A stretch of DNA of 64,000 nt, taken from Lepiota brunneoincarnata (lineage: Eukaryota; Basidiomycota; Agaricomycetes; Agaricales; Agaricaceae). The position numbers and the translations under genes were made by a program. The notes beneath the pieces are model-generated. The model was not told the origin of the DNA and made no database searches. It saw only the letters and a program-made list of their open reading frames with translations. Location of the stretch: positions 1 to 64,000 of the forward strand of contig JAEBUN010000032.1 of the NCBI GenBank assembly GCA_023014365.1. The letters are read 5' to 3'. Shown here piece after piece: positions 1-10,689 of the stretch (position 1 is its first letter; every line of letters begins with the position of its first letter).

Positions 1-1546
1 AGCTTGAAAGCCCGACAAAGAGACTCACAGCTCTCACTCCCATTGAGCTCGCTGGGAAAACCGCAGACCTGCTGGAAGATGCAATGGGCGGGACAATGTG
101 AGTGGCAACTTCCATGTGTCTTCTGTAATTGCTACTCACCGCCAGCAAAGGTCTTCTGGATATATCTCAACGCGTACGCCCATGCTCTGCAAAATGCATT
201 TTCCACTCGCAGTCTCCATACAACCCCTTTGAAGGCATTAGAGGCTCTCTCCAACCATACTCCTGCGAAACCGGGAGACCGCACGGTCATCGATGCCCTT
301 CATCCATTTTGTTACGAACTTGCGATATTTGGTAGCCTCACAGAAGCCGTCAAAAGGGCCGTGGCTGGAGCAGAGAGCACGCGAGACATGAGGCCCGCCG
401 TGAGAGAGCAGCGTACCTGGGTGAGGGCGAGACCGGTGATCAGAAGAGCCAGCTTCCACCTGACCCGGGGGCTTTGGGTATTGCGCAGCTGTTGGATGGA
501 TTTGTCGGTGGTTTCCTCGGCAGCACTGTAACCGGAAAAGATGTCGAGTAAGTCATTGATCGTGATTCCAAGTTCTGGGTACTCCAAACTGTGATAGCTC
601 GTTTCCCACCGTGCTGGGCATACATAATTTGCAGAAGAATGAGGGTTTGAGAAACAATCCACCTTCGTACCGACTATGCTTGTATTACGTTGTTGACCCT
701 TTTCAGGGAATGCTGGAGCACGAGGAACGTTGGTAATGCAATGAAGACAATATTTGGGGTTCAACTTAAAGACAAGCAAGACCCGGTCCGGGCATGGATG
801 CCCTAGGGTTTGAGTCAATTATGCCAAATGGGTTTGTATTTACACGATTGAACGTTTGAACGACTCGACTCTCAGAAGGAAAAACGAGATCGTGATCGAA
901 ATTCCCCGAAGATCTTCTGGATGTCGTTAGGTATCAAATTTCGTTCTCCCGGCAGGATCTACTTTGCGACATTTTCGACACACCGGCATTTTTGGCATCC
1001 ACTGACAGAGAGTAATCGCGTCAGAAGCTCTAATTTCCCAATTGACATTGTGCACAACCTTCAAACGATAAGCTTGTAGCCGAACGCCATTGCGTTCGTA
1101 TTCGAAGGCACAAAGCAGTCTTGCAACGTCGGCCCCCCTTAAGGAACTGTCGTACCGTAGGCAATTCGGTTCAGCGAGTCCTCGGTACTACCATTTAATA
1201 ACTGCATCACCAGCTTTGACCCAGCTTTGACCAGGGGCCCGCAGCGTGTTTGTCGGCCACATCAACACAGCACTTGGGCACACGTTTTTTAACGAGGCAC
1301 TGAATCTGAGTTGCATTTGTCATGCCTCTCCCGAGATCTTGTCGTCGCAATGGCGATCAATTCCATTTTATTCTCCTGCTAAGGCAGGTTCAAAAACGAC
1401 TGGACCCAACTGGGAAGCTGAGCACGTAACAAATAAATGCACACGCCAGGACGTTCTGAACTTTCGTTCCCCAGCTTACCGCCTCCCACACTAACCTCTG
1501 ACCTGTGTGTATTTTCTTCTACTGGACGAATGGACGCGAATTACAA
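1..1546. other. No gene recognised
   Basis: Open frames here are short and overlap one another on both strands. None shows a recognisable domain, a convincing splice pattern or repeat structure. The stretch is best read as intergenic or as remnants too decayed to name. Confidence 0.4.
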
Positions 1547-1891
1547 CATCCCCTTGTTTTCGAGCTACGACCTGCCCCCGGAGTTAGTAGCGCCTCAGGA
1601 ATCCACGCATCATGACGATTACTTTTGGTGAGAACCACCCATTGTCGCTCATATGCGCTCAGTCCATAAGATGATGGCAGGGGTGGCTCAAGTGCAACAG
1701 CCACAACAAACTGGCCTAGCATCCCCTTGTTTTCGAGCTACGACCTGCCCCCGGAGTCAGTAGCGCCTCAGGAAGCCACGCATCATGACGATTACTTTTG
1801 GTGAGAACCACCCATTATCGCTCATATGCGCTCAGTCCATAAGATGATGGCAGGGGTGGCTCAAGTGCAACAGCCAAAACAAACTGGCCTA
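1547..1891. repeat. Tandem duplication, two copies of about 173 bp
   Basis: The block starting CATCCCCTTGTTTTCGAGC at 1547 is repeated directly at 1720, with only a few substitutions between copies. Each copy contains a short open segment beginning IPLFSSYDLPPE and then a GTGAGA...CTCAG stretch that could be a mini-intron of about 35 bp. It could be a duplicated exon of the zinc-finger gene that follows, or a non-coding duplication. Confidence 0.85.
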
Positions 1892-2293
1892 ATATCGATA
1901 TTGGAAATACAGATCAACATAATTTCCAACGGTGCGTGTGGCTCACCGTCAGGCCCTAAGAGCTGACCCACCGACGCTCTCTCACTCATCTCCACCCCTC
2001 ACTCGGCAATACCCTTTCCTTTCGCGGGACATCCCAGCGGTTACCCAATTCCTAGCGGCACTGGCGCTGAAATCGGAAGCGCTACTCATAGCAAAAGGCG
2101 CCATGAGGCTCTTCCCCCCACGGCTGGGCTCAAAGGCCCGGCAAAATCTTCACCTCATCGGGACCGAAGGCCACGTACTAGACGCAGGCCATACCCCGCT
2201 ACCGACCCCGTCCACACCGTTCCCACCACCTCCACGACCGCGGAGACGAGACAGCCCCGGAAGCGGCGAAACTATTCCACGTACTATCTAGCT

Positions 2294-2876
2294 GTGTCGA
2301 AAGACGTAAAGTTCGCGCCTCCCTCACCCAAACTCGTCTTCGCCTCTATCCCACAAGGCAGCGGGAAACCGATACTGGTGCATCCTCCAGGTGCCCGAAT
2401 TGTACCCTACTATAACCCATGCCTGGTCGCAGGAACGCGAGATAAAAGATGGAGGTGCCGGTGGGGTGACTGTCGTTAGAGGTCCCGGCAACTAAAGCCA
2501 GCCTCCAAGTCCACCTCCGCGAAGTCCACCGCCTCTGTCTCAGCGACACCGAGGGCACCATGACGACGTGCGCTTGGCGCACTGCGCTCCCCGTTTGTAT
2601 GGACGGCAAGTCCAGCCCTGTCCTCGTCAACGTACCGGACGCCCCGTGCTGCGATGTTGCGATCAAGCCAAGCAGCTTGGTGAATCACATCACATCACAC
2701 TTGGGATCCGAGGGCCAACCGAACCCACTGGCAGTACGGTGCTGCGACAGCGGAGCAGTACACGTATCACGGGGAGGGCACAAGTGCGAGGGGAAAGAGG
2801 CCGCAGTGAGGGCAGCAGAGAATGGTGAGGATGCATATATAAAAGACTGTGTCGAGCGTATGGCGAGAAAGCGATG
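2294..2876 (+). pseudogene. C2H2-type zinc-finger protein, copy 1, probably broken
   Basis: Two frames together give a zinc-finger-like protein related to the one at 4797-5141. The first frame ends CRWGDCR at a TAG (2477-2479). The shifted frame continues with an H-x4-H pair (HLREVH), then CAW, then a second cysteine/histidine block ending NHITSHL, followed by EGQPNP and a CC pair before VSRG. The same order of motifs is seen in copy 2, which supports common origin. The stop and frame change between the Cys pair and the His pair suggests a disabling mutation, but an unrecognised intron cannot be excluded. A Pro-rich open frame at 1932-2291 may be its upstream exon. Target DNA and function are unknown. 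Confidence 0.45.
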
Positions 2877-2879
2877 AAG

Positions 2880-4796
2880 CCCGAGGGGCTCGACTCCTTT
2901 TCTTGGGCAACAATCACCCGATCTTTTGTTGTATACATGTTTGTATGTACTAGTGTATCGCGAAATTTAACTGCTGAGCCCCAGTCAGAAGTCGCTAGAG
3001 CCTGGTGGACCAAGGAGAAGCAAGTTGAGGTGGAAAGCCGTGTCGAGCCTGAGGGACTTCCCCTCGACCCACTATCACCATCTCTCCTACGCCGTTGTCA
3101 TTAACTGGTCGCCCCAGACAAGCCCAAGGTCTATGACAAAGCTACATCGCTAGTTTCTCGACCTCAACCCAAATCATGATACAGGCCGAACCCAAAAGGT
3201 CATCGCGCCGAGTGAGTTTGTTACTCTATTGCGATCATTTATGCATTTTTGTATCGTTCCAGGCACATTGCTGGTATGTGATGGGCACTCAAACATGCGA
3301 ACGAAAAAGAGAACAAGAACAAACACTTTGCAGCTTGGTGGCACGGTCTGACCTTAGTCAAACGGCGGGTATGCAGCAACCACGACCACTCAGCTCACTG
3401 GAGCTTCTGGAAAGCAAGCTCAGAGTGCCCCAGTGAGGAAAGGGATCTGGTAGAGGTAGAGGGTAGTTGAGGGTGGGTGGGTACCACAGGGGTGGATGGC
3501 AGAGGTGGCCGGGACGGGCAGGCGAAGGGACAGGGGCACACGGCGGGTGTCGGGTTGGTATTCCTAAATGTAGCATATGTAGGACAAGGAACAGAGGAGG
3601 CATTCGGGAGTGATAACGAGCGTGCCAGAACTAAGTCATTGGGAGTCCCTGCGAATCAACTGAGCCGCCCGAAATTCCTGCCTCCCGGCTCCGTACCGAC
3701 TGTCAAGGACCTCTACAGACTGTTCTGCGTCAGTCCTTCATGGTCCATCAGGGTCCTGGGATTTTTCACTGGGGCTGAGCGGTTGCTCATTTTGGATGAT
3801 CCAGTTCCCCTTATTTGAACGATTAAACAATCTGATCAGCGAATGAGATCTGCATGGACCGGTTTGAGAGTCCGACTCGACTTGTGCGAATGCGTCAACA
3901 GCCGTCGCAAATGGAGTGCATTGACTCTCGAAAAAGGTCCCATAGTTCCATCAGGTACGAGCGCGGTTGTTGGCAGGCAGTGGTAAATAGTCCAGCAAAT
4001 GGGCGAAGGGTCGCAAGAAATGGAATTCAGGTGGGTGTCAATGCGTCCATTGGACAACAATGGGAAAATCGCACATCAACCTCGACTCGATTTGTATTAG
4101 ACTCATCGCAGGGTCGACCCAATACCAACCTGGACGCCAATGCGGGGCAGCGTGTAGCGCGCAGCGATGCCGGGCTGGAGAAACAAGGGGCCCTCCACCC
4201 CGCTTCGACGCCACACAGGAAGGAGACAAGCGGTACATAAAGGGCCACAACTGCTCCTCCTCCCCCCCACAGCACACCCCGACCCCTACGCCGTGTCCGA
4301 TAACCCAATGCCGAACGCCAGTCCTCTGCCACCTTACACCCTCGTACCCGCCGCCCCTGCCTACAATGCATCGGGGGCACCCCAGTTCCCGGGGCCCATG
4401 TCCTTGATGGACATGAACGCGGACGGAGGATGGCTGCCTTCACTATGGAGCCTGAACATTGCGTAAGTGTTGCTTATACGTAATCATGCTGGCGGGGATG
4501 CTGATTATCACCAAGCTGCAAACTGTTGCCGGACGTCGGGGCGACGTTAGACAGAGAGTGAGTCCATGTGCATCTTTTTGTGGCTTTACTGAAGGGGTAG
4601 TTGCAGTATACTTGGCAAGCCTGTTCGAGACGCGGTAGGTAGTTCATACTCGGGATAGCAAACGAGCTCTCATAAAGATTTACAGGGTCGGAAAAAATCC
4701 CCGAAGGGTCGAAAAAAACAAAGCGTAACTAAACACGTAGCAGGGGAGAGAGCTGCCCAGGCTGGGCAGGCGCGAGGACGATCGGCAAGGTTCTTG
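2880..4796. other. No clear gene; possible upstream exon of zinc-finger copy 2
   Basis: Several overlapping short frames occur on both strands. The plus-strand segment around 4308-4464 is Pro/Ala/Met-rich and could be an N-terminal exon of the zinc-finger gene at 4797-5141, but no splice path was established. Nothing else is supported. Confidence 0.3.
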
Positions 4797-5141
4797 ATGC
4801 CCGAGGCAGGCCAAGAAATTCAGTGCCGTTGGACTGGGTGCCACGAATATATGCGGGCAACTGCAGAGGGAATCAAGAGCCATGTCGATGAGGCTCATGG
4901 CTTCAAGGGTTTACCTAATGAAGCTCACGTGGAGTGCAAGTGGGGTGGTAAGGACAAAAATCCGAAGCTTCGGTGCGAGAAAGTCATACACCAAGGCCTG
5001 GCGAAACACATAGGCAGCCATTTACACTGGGAAGGCCAGCCGTCGCCGTTCCTGACACATTCACTTTGCTGCGGAAAGCACTACGTTTCGCGGGGCAGCG
5101 CCCGCCCCCACCATTCTTGGTGCAGGAACGGCCGTGACTAG
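4797..5141 (+). CDS. C2H2-type zinc-finger protein, copy 2
   Basis: This open frame of about 114 residues begins at the ATG at 4797. It carries CRWTGC followed by an H-x4-H pair (HVDEAH), which fits a C-x4-C...H-x4-H finger. Next come CKW and a second block in which RCEKV is followed by HIGSHL. The tail has EGQPSP, a CC pair and VSRG, as in the partner copy at 2294-2876. Tandem atypical fingers suggest nucleic-acid binding, but no target can be inferred. The frame could be the last exon of a longer gene whose 5' exons lie in 4300-4790. Confidence is moderate for the fold and low for the exact limits. Confidence 0.5.
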   Translation: MPEAGQEIQCRWTGCHEYMRATAEGIKSHVDEAHGFKGLPNEAHVECKWGGKDKNPKLRCEKVIHQGLAKHIGSHLHWEGQPSPFLTHSLCCGKHYVSRGSARPHHSWCRNGRD

Positions 5142-5235
5142 GTGCCCTGTGACAATACCCACGTGATGATGTTTTTAGTTGTAGTGAATTTGAAAAATCT
5201 CTTCTTTTGACCGTAAAAACGTTTAGACCTTCGAG

Positions 5236-6078
5236 ATGGCCTCCTTTCTGAGACGTTTCGCAACAACGGCCTCGGCAGGCAAGCACATGTACTTATTTCT
5301 CGCTGCATCTACTATGCCAGCCTACGTCCTTCTCACCGAAAACTCACCCAAAGACATTTCTAACAGGTCCAACGTCTACGTATGTTTCTTGCCTTGGTCG
5401 ACTTTTGCGCGCTGCTCACGTTATTGACTATAGTTTGATATCGCCGTCAACTCGCAACCTCGCGGCCGGATTGTCTTCAAACTTTACGACGCTGATGTCC
5501 CCAAGACCGCTCAAAACTTTCGAGAGCTCGCCACCGGCCAGCACGGCTTCGGCTATGCCGGAAGCACATTTCATCGCGTTATCCCTAATGTCCGTTGCCT
5601 GCCACAACCTATCCAGTTTTCCTGCTCATCTTAAGCCTACAGTTCATGATCCAAGGTGGCGATTTCACAAATAACAATGGCACGGGAGGGAAATCGATCT
5701 ATGGCAACAAATTCCCTGGTACGAGTCTACCTTTCATCTCTTAATTTCCCGTTTATAACCCTCAATCAAGACGAGAATTTCAAACTTAACCACACCAAGC
5801 CTGGTCTCCTCTCCATGGCCAACGCGGGCCCCAACACCAACGGTTCCCAGTTCTTTATTACGACCATCCGAACACCTTGGGTACGCATATCCCCCTCTCA
5901 CCTGCCCACCCTCTGCTAACTAACTCAGCTGGACGGCAAACATGTTGTTTTCGGCGAGGTTGTCGACGGTATGGAAGTCGTCAAAGCAATTGAAGCAGTG
6001 GGCACTCCCAGTGGATCTCCCCAGGGTGCTGTTACCATCACCGCTTCGGGTGAGGTTCAATCTGAGCCCAAGGCATAA
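5236..6078 (+). CDS. Cyclophilin-type peptidyl-prolyl cis-trans isomerase, probably mitochondrial
   Basis: Five exons join to a 211-residue protein: 5236-5379, 5434-5589, 5643-5718, 5771-5880 and 5929-6078. The four introns are 48-54 bp, all GT-AG, and all junctions keep frame. The cyclophilin core is complete: [20 protein letters not shown] with the catalytic-pocket Arg in [16 protein letters not shown] and the tryptophan in [14 protein letters not shown]. The N-terminus is basic and Ser/Ala-rich ([15 protein letters not shown]), then hydrophobic, as in mitochondrial cyclophilins. The family catalyses proline isomerisation during protein folding. The gene is intact and flanked by non-coding DNA. 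The mitochondrial location is inferred only from the leader, so a secretory location remains possible. Confidence 0.93.
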
Positions 6079-8612
6079 GCTATTCCTTAAAACTAAAGGG
6101 TTACGATTTTATCTACCTCTTATTGCCGCACCGCGCCTCCGATATTTATCAATTTCGACGCGTCATGTTTTGCTTAGATGATGAGATACCGTCCAGCATG
6201 ATATCGCCTCCGCTCCACCCTCCTTGCAATATTATTGTTTGTTTACTTGACCACAAAGAGCTTGACTTTTGAACCCAGTGGCAAGTACCGTACATAGTTC
6301 CTACAAATTACCAGATGAGGGAAGAGGCGAAATTATACCTTAATGACGGCGAGATCGAGAATAGTCCGACGATGACATGCGTTGACGATGTGTTTGCTGA
6401 GCTTGGACACAGGGTCTTAGTTCGGGTCTGCGTGCGCCTTCGGATCTCGCCGATTCTCGGAGAGTGAACCCGTGAATATTCCGACAGGCGGCAATCTGAT
6501 GCTTATGGTAACAGGCATGGTTGTCCCTGATTACGGTACGCCTGTCCTCGTTTTTTGTCGGCTCGTGGCTAAACTATTAGTTTGAAATTAACCCCCTGGA
6601 TCCCAGGGTCCAGATATTCTGCTCCATTTTGTGACCTCCTGCAGAACGTTCAACACGTAGTACAAGTCACTTTCAGCGAGCATTGGACAAAATTCCCTTG
6701 ACTTACGCACTCATCTCCTTGAAGTTTAGCACTTAACTTTAACGCGTAATCGATCGCATGGCCCTAGTCTGTCCTAGGGAATTCCCCGGTATAATGGTGA
6801 TACATAACCTCGGCTAAGGCGCGCATGGTTTGTCCTACGAAGTACCCTTAGGGTCCAAAACAGGCGGCCTGGGCGTAAAATCGTCGTCCGCTGTGGGGGG
6901 TGGGGGGCTTAATTTTGCAGGGATGCAACAAGGGCAGGGTTTGGGGGAATGCCTCGCCCCTTCCTTTGGGCATTCGGCTTCAATATTTGGGTCCAACCCT
7001 TTTTCTTTCCGGTGTCTTCATAATCTTATAGACGTGAGGGTTGTGGAGTGCCGCAAGTGACCATTTATATTCCAAGTTTTCCTGGAACTTCTGAAATGAC
7101 ATTGAAGCCAATAACATCAGTCCTGATTAGCACAAAGGATGGAGATCGTCATGTAACCCACGGTATACCATGTGAATATATGGCAGGCGAGGACCACATC
7201 GCTGGATCCCCTACTAGACTATTGTCCACCTCAAATAGGCTCCCACAAACACCATAGCTTAGGGGAGTTGGGGAAATGATGTCCAAGCCCAGCGCACCGA
7301 CCCGGCCCAGGGCCAAGTGCTCGGGTATGCAACAGTGCGCGCACGTCCTCCGATATTTCCGTTGGCTCGTAAAGCAAAAAATTCCTGGGTGCCTGAGTAT
7401 GTACAGCACCGCAGCCGTCGCACCCCTTGATACAATCTTCCATGCATGGTCAACTCGAAGACACAATCTCACGACTGCCGACCCGAATTAGCGACCCTGT
7501 CTAGAGGGTCAATAGTAGCGACTATCCCTAATATATATCGTGTTTCGTGTTCGCCGTCGGTTATGGGCTTTCTGTCCCTTTGACGTTAGGCATGACTTCA
7601 TAGAATACTGGATCCCACCTATATGTATAATAAACCGCTCTCCTCGGTGGTTCGAAGAAGCGAGCGCTTGGCAGTTGATGTTCATATAACTGCCTTGATA
7701 CATCCCTTGTCCTCAAGCATTCTTTTACAAATCATCCGCCGACAGGGGCATACGGCGGACGCCATGCACTAGCTCTAATAGGCAGAATGGAACCGAATGG
7801 CAAGAGGACGGCTATTTATTCAACCCCACACCACACCCTGATTCGACAAATGATGTAACCGTACGGGTTCCATCTGATAAATTTCAGGATTTCGTAGTGT
7901 GTCCCTGAAAACCGACACGTTGAAAGTTCTGAACACTTTAACTTCAAGCCGCACGCCCCGCTATTTTTGTCCGCAAGGACCGACCGTCTGTTTACGTTTC
8001 ACCCCAAAAGAGGTTAGTGAGTGCAACTCGGGGAATGTGCACCATAGCGCTGAGTTTCATGACTCATTTTTGTTATTAGTATTTGATGTACTATAAGCAT
8101 CGTCCGTCTTCTCATCGCAAAGCGTATCAAATCAACACGCACAGGGCTGTGTTTGATCATGTTAATTGAATAACAAAGTATTGTTGATACAACGTAAAAG
8201 AGTAGGACCGAGTGCCGAACCAACTAAATTCAGAAACCCCATGACGACCGCATTGTAGGAGCGAGAGGATCTGCTGAATCAAGTATCATTGATTGGAAGA
8301 TAAGCCGGGAGTTAACAACACACTATCAGTGCCAGAGAGACTAAAAGTACAAGGAAGCATGCAAAGCAAGAGCCGAGCGATAGCAAGCAGAAGCGTCGAA
8401 GAGGCGAGTTATAAACGTTATTAGAGAGGTAGGTGCACGAAGAAGTGTTCTGGTGTACAAGTATCGATCTATCCATCGTCGAAGAAGAACGTGAGTAATA
8501 ATACAACATGAGCGTAAAGTGAAAGTTCGATAGGAGACTTCTTTCAAGTAAACATTAGGACCCGATTATCGTCATCAGAGTATGAGGCCAGCCACACACT
8601 ACCTGCGACTAC
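6079..8612. other. Intergenic; no gene recognised
   Basis: Only short frames are present and none has a recognisable motif. A G-rich run occurs near 6893-6910. The stretch separates the cyclophilin from the 3' end of the minus-strand BTG/Tob-type gene. Confidence 0.4.
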
Positions 8613-9806
8613 TTATACCCGGGAGGCGGTAGCTCGCCTCCAGTGACCGGGGCCGGAACCGGTCTGGGGCTTGCTCCTGCCGAACCCCGGAGCCTTCCTG
8701 CCACCAACTGGCGCACGGTACTTCGGAACGGCGGAAACTTGAGTGGGAGGCGAAGCCTTGGTCGCGCCGCCAAGCATGACGCCACCCGTCAAAACGGTGC
8801 TCTGACCGCCTTGGTACAAGTAGCGCTGTACCTGCTTTTTAGTAGTGTCGATGATGTGGAGGGGCTGGTCGCGGCGAGGACCCGATATACCACGGTTGGC
8901 AGAGTTAGCGAAAAATTTTGGGGCGGCATCTATTGGGGAGACGGTGTGAGAGGAGGTTGCGGACATGGAAGTGAGGCTCTCCTGGGAAGAGGAGTAGGAG
9001 AAAGTGGAAGAAGGGGAGCTTGGCCGGGAAGATTCGGGAGATGAAACGGGGGAAGGGACGTTGCGATCGTCTGCAAGCATGGTTCGACGGAAGGATGATT
9101 GCAAGTGGAAAATTTCCTCCTCGAGGGTGGAGAGACGAGTATAGCGTGTCTTGACCATCGGATTTTTGGGGACATTGAAACGTTCACGGGTGGGTGTAGG
9201 GGAAATAAGGCAGGTGTTAAGGTTAGAGATCATAGCAAAGATTTCGTCGGCTTCTTCCTCCTCGTGCTCTGACTGGAGGAGCTGCTGAGCTAGCGTCTTG
9301 GACTGGGTGGAAGCAAGGGTGGAGTCAATCGCAATCTGGGAGGGCCTCTTGTTCAACTGAACGGACTGGCTGAATTTGCTAATCGGGATTTGGACTTTTG
9401 GCTCTGGCTCGACGACGGCAGCGGCGGGAATGAAGGTAGGTCGGAGAGCGGGGCCCTGTTTCCAGACGACAATGCGATCAGGGACACCGGCGATCTGGAC
9501 CGCGACGAGGGTACGCTCGACAGTGAGGTCAAACTCACGGCCACCGAGGGCACAGAACCACTCGGTCCAATCGAGGTTAGTGGCAATACAGGCGGCATAG
9601 ATAGGACGAGGAGGTGCGGCAGACGAGAACGTGAGAGTCAGGCGGGAATTACGAAGCCAAGTGGGTACACTAGTGAGAGTCGAAAGAAGAATCTGTTGGA
9701 GCGAATTGATAGTCGAGGCCGGGAAAGTTAAAGACAAGGGGCGGGTGAGGAAGCTGATGGCCTCAACAAGACCAGCTGAGGGGGTCGCGGCCACAGTGGA
9801 AGACAT
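8613..9806 (-). CDS. BTG/Tob-type anti-proliferative domain protein
   Basis: A single exon encodes 397 residues. Residues 1-115 resemble the BTG/Tob domain: an N-terminal helical part (ISFLTRPL...INSLQQIL), a region with PPRPIYAACIATNLDWTEWF, GGREFDLTVERTLVAV and the end IVVWKQG. In animals and fungi the domain binds the Caf1/Pop2 deadenylase and links it to mRNA decay. That role is family knowledge, not shown here. The remaining 280 residues are low-complexity: an acidic EHEEEEADEI patch, a Ser/Pro-rich region around residues 250-300 and a basic Gly-rich tail. No PAM2 motif was recognised. The domain call rests on pattern memory. The 5' flank holds a cluster of CATTGT sites. Confidence 0.65.
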   Translation of the reverse strand: MSSTVAATPSAGLVEAISFLTRPLSLTFPASTINSLQQILLSTLTSVPTWLRNSRLTLTFSSAAPPRPIYAACIATNLDWTEWFCALGGREFDLTVERTLVAVQIAGVPDRIVVWKQGPALRPTFIPAAAVVEPEPKVQIPISKFSQSVQLNKRPSQIAIDSTLASTQSKTLAQQLLQSEHEEEEADEIFAMISNLNTCLISPTPTRERFNVPKNPMVKTRYTRLSTLEEEIFHLQSSFRRTMLADDRNVPSPVSSPESSRPSSPSSTFSYSSSQESLTSMSATSSHTVSPIDAAPKFFANSANRGISGPRRDQPLHIIDTTKKQVQRYLYQGGQSTVLTGGVMLGGATKASPPTQVSAVPKYRAPVGGRKAPGFGRSKPQTGSGPGHWRRATASRV

Positions 9807-10689
9807 TATAACAGAGGTTTCGTTGAAAGAAGCGTGAATGAGGCAGATACGGGGTTCGTAGATGGGATCGACCGGCGATGCGTTGGCGTTATAGTCTGTG
9901 GAAGCGGTCAGAAACAGCCACAGTTTTGGATCAGTAGCGAAAGGCGAACCTGTGGAGACGTCCGCTGGAGGCTTGAGTAAAAACGAAATGAACCGAGAAG
10001 AGCAGCTGAGGATTGGCTATTCAGGATAGAACCTGTTGTGAGGAGACAAGGTGGATCGCGGTAGTGTCTTTATACACATTCCTTACACAACTGCACAATG
10101 CGCACACCGAAAGAATTGTCCATTGTGACTGCACTCATTGTCTGGTTGAACAATGGAACAAAACATTATTTGACCTTGTTTGTTCTGCCCATTGTCCATA
10201 CAGACAGTCACCCAAATTGTGACAACACGTCACGTCACATTCTGTTGCTACGCCCTTGACAGCATTTGGAATTACTTCAGCTTGGGACCTTCTCATCACT
10301 GCTGTCCTTTCCTTCCTCAATGTCATTAGCGGCAGTTCCGCCTGTAAGCCCCCCAGGAACAAAAGTGCCTGCAATACCGACTTGAGCGCATGGCCATCTG
10401 TGAAAAACAAGAGCTCACCCTCCCGCAATGCCCTTTCAGCGGCACGGTGGTCCTTCATTTGTGCATACTCTGTGTTAGCCACAAATAGCGGAGCATGTTC
10501 GAATAGGGTGTCCATTTCTGCGAGACGTACTCAGCCGTATGACCTGGATGAAAGGAATATATTACTTTACCCTCCAGCCGGCGTCCAGTGGTCTCCTATC
10601 CGACACGATTAACCGGTTAGCACTTTCAAGTGAGGTTTTCGTTCACGAGCGTACTGGGAATAACGCCCACACAACAAGCGCGCTGACAG
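9807..10689. other. Intergenic between BTG/Tob-type gene and sugar transporter
   Basis: The stretch holds the CATTGT cluster and a minus-strand open frame at 10135-10515 (126 codons) with protein-like composition in its first 85 residues but no recognisable domain. It may be an exon of an unknown gene or chance. The distal 3' part of the transporter may also reach into its right edge. Confidence 0.3.
10095..10220. promoter_or_regulatory. Cluster of CATTGT/ACAATG sites upstream of the BTG/Tob-type gene
   Basis: Within 126 bp there are five CATTGT or ACAATG hexamers (10095, 10121, 10136, 10150, 10190) and two further ATTGT cores (10115, 10216). The hexamer matches the core recognised by HMG-box proteins of the SOX/MAT type. 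The cluster lies about 290-415 bp upstream of the start codon of the minus-strand gene at 8613-9806. Regulatory use is inference. Confidence 0.4.

Noticed and set aside
10135..10515. 126-codon minus-strand frame
   Set aside because: Protein-like at its start but no known motif, no splice support, and it overlaps the CATTGT cluster, so it is mentioned only in the intergenic entry.
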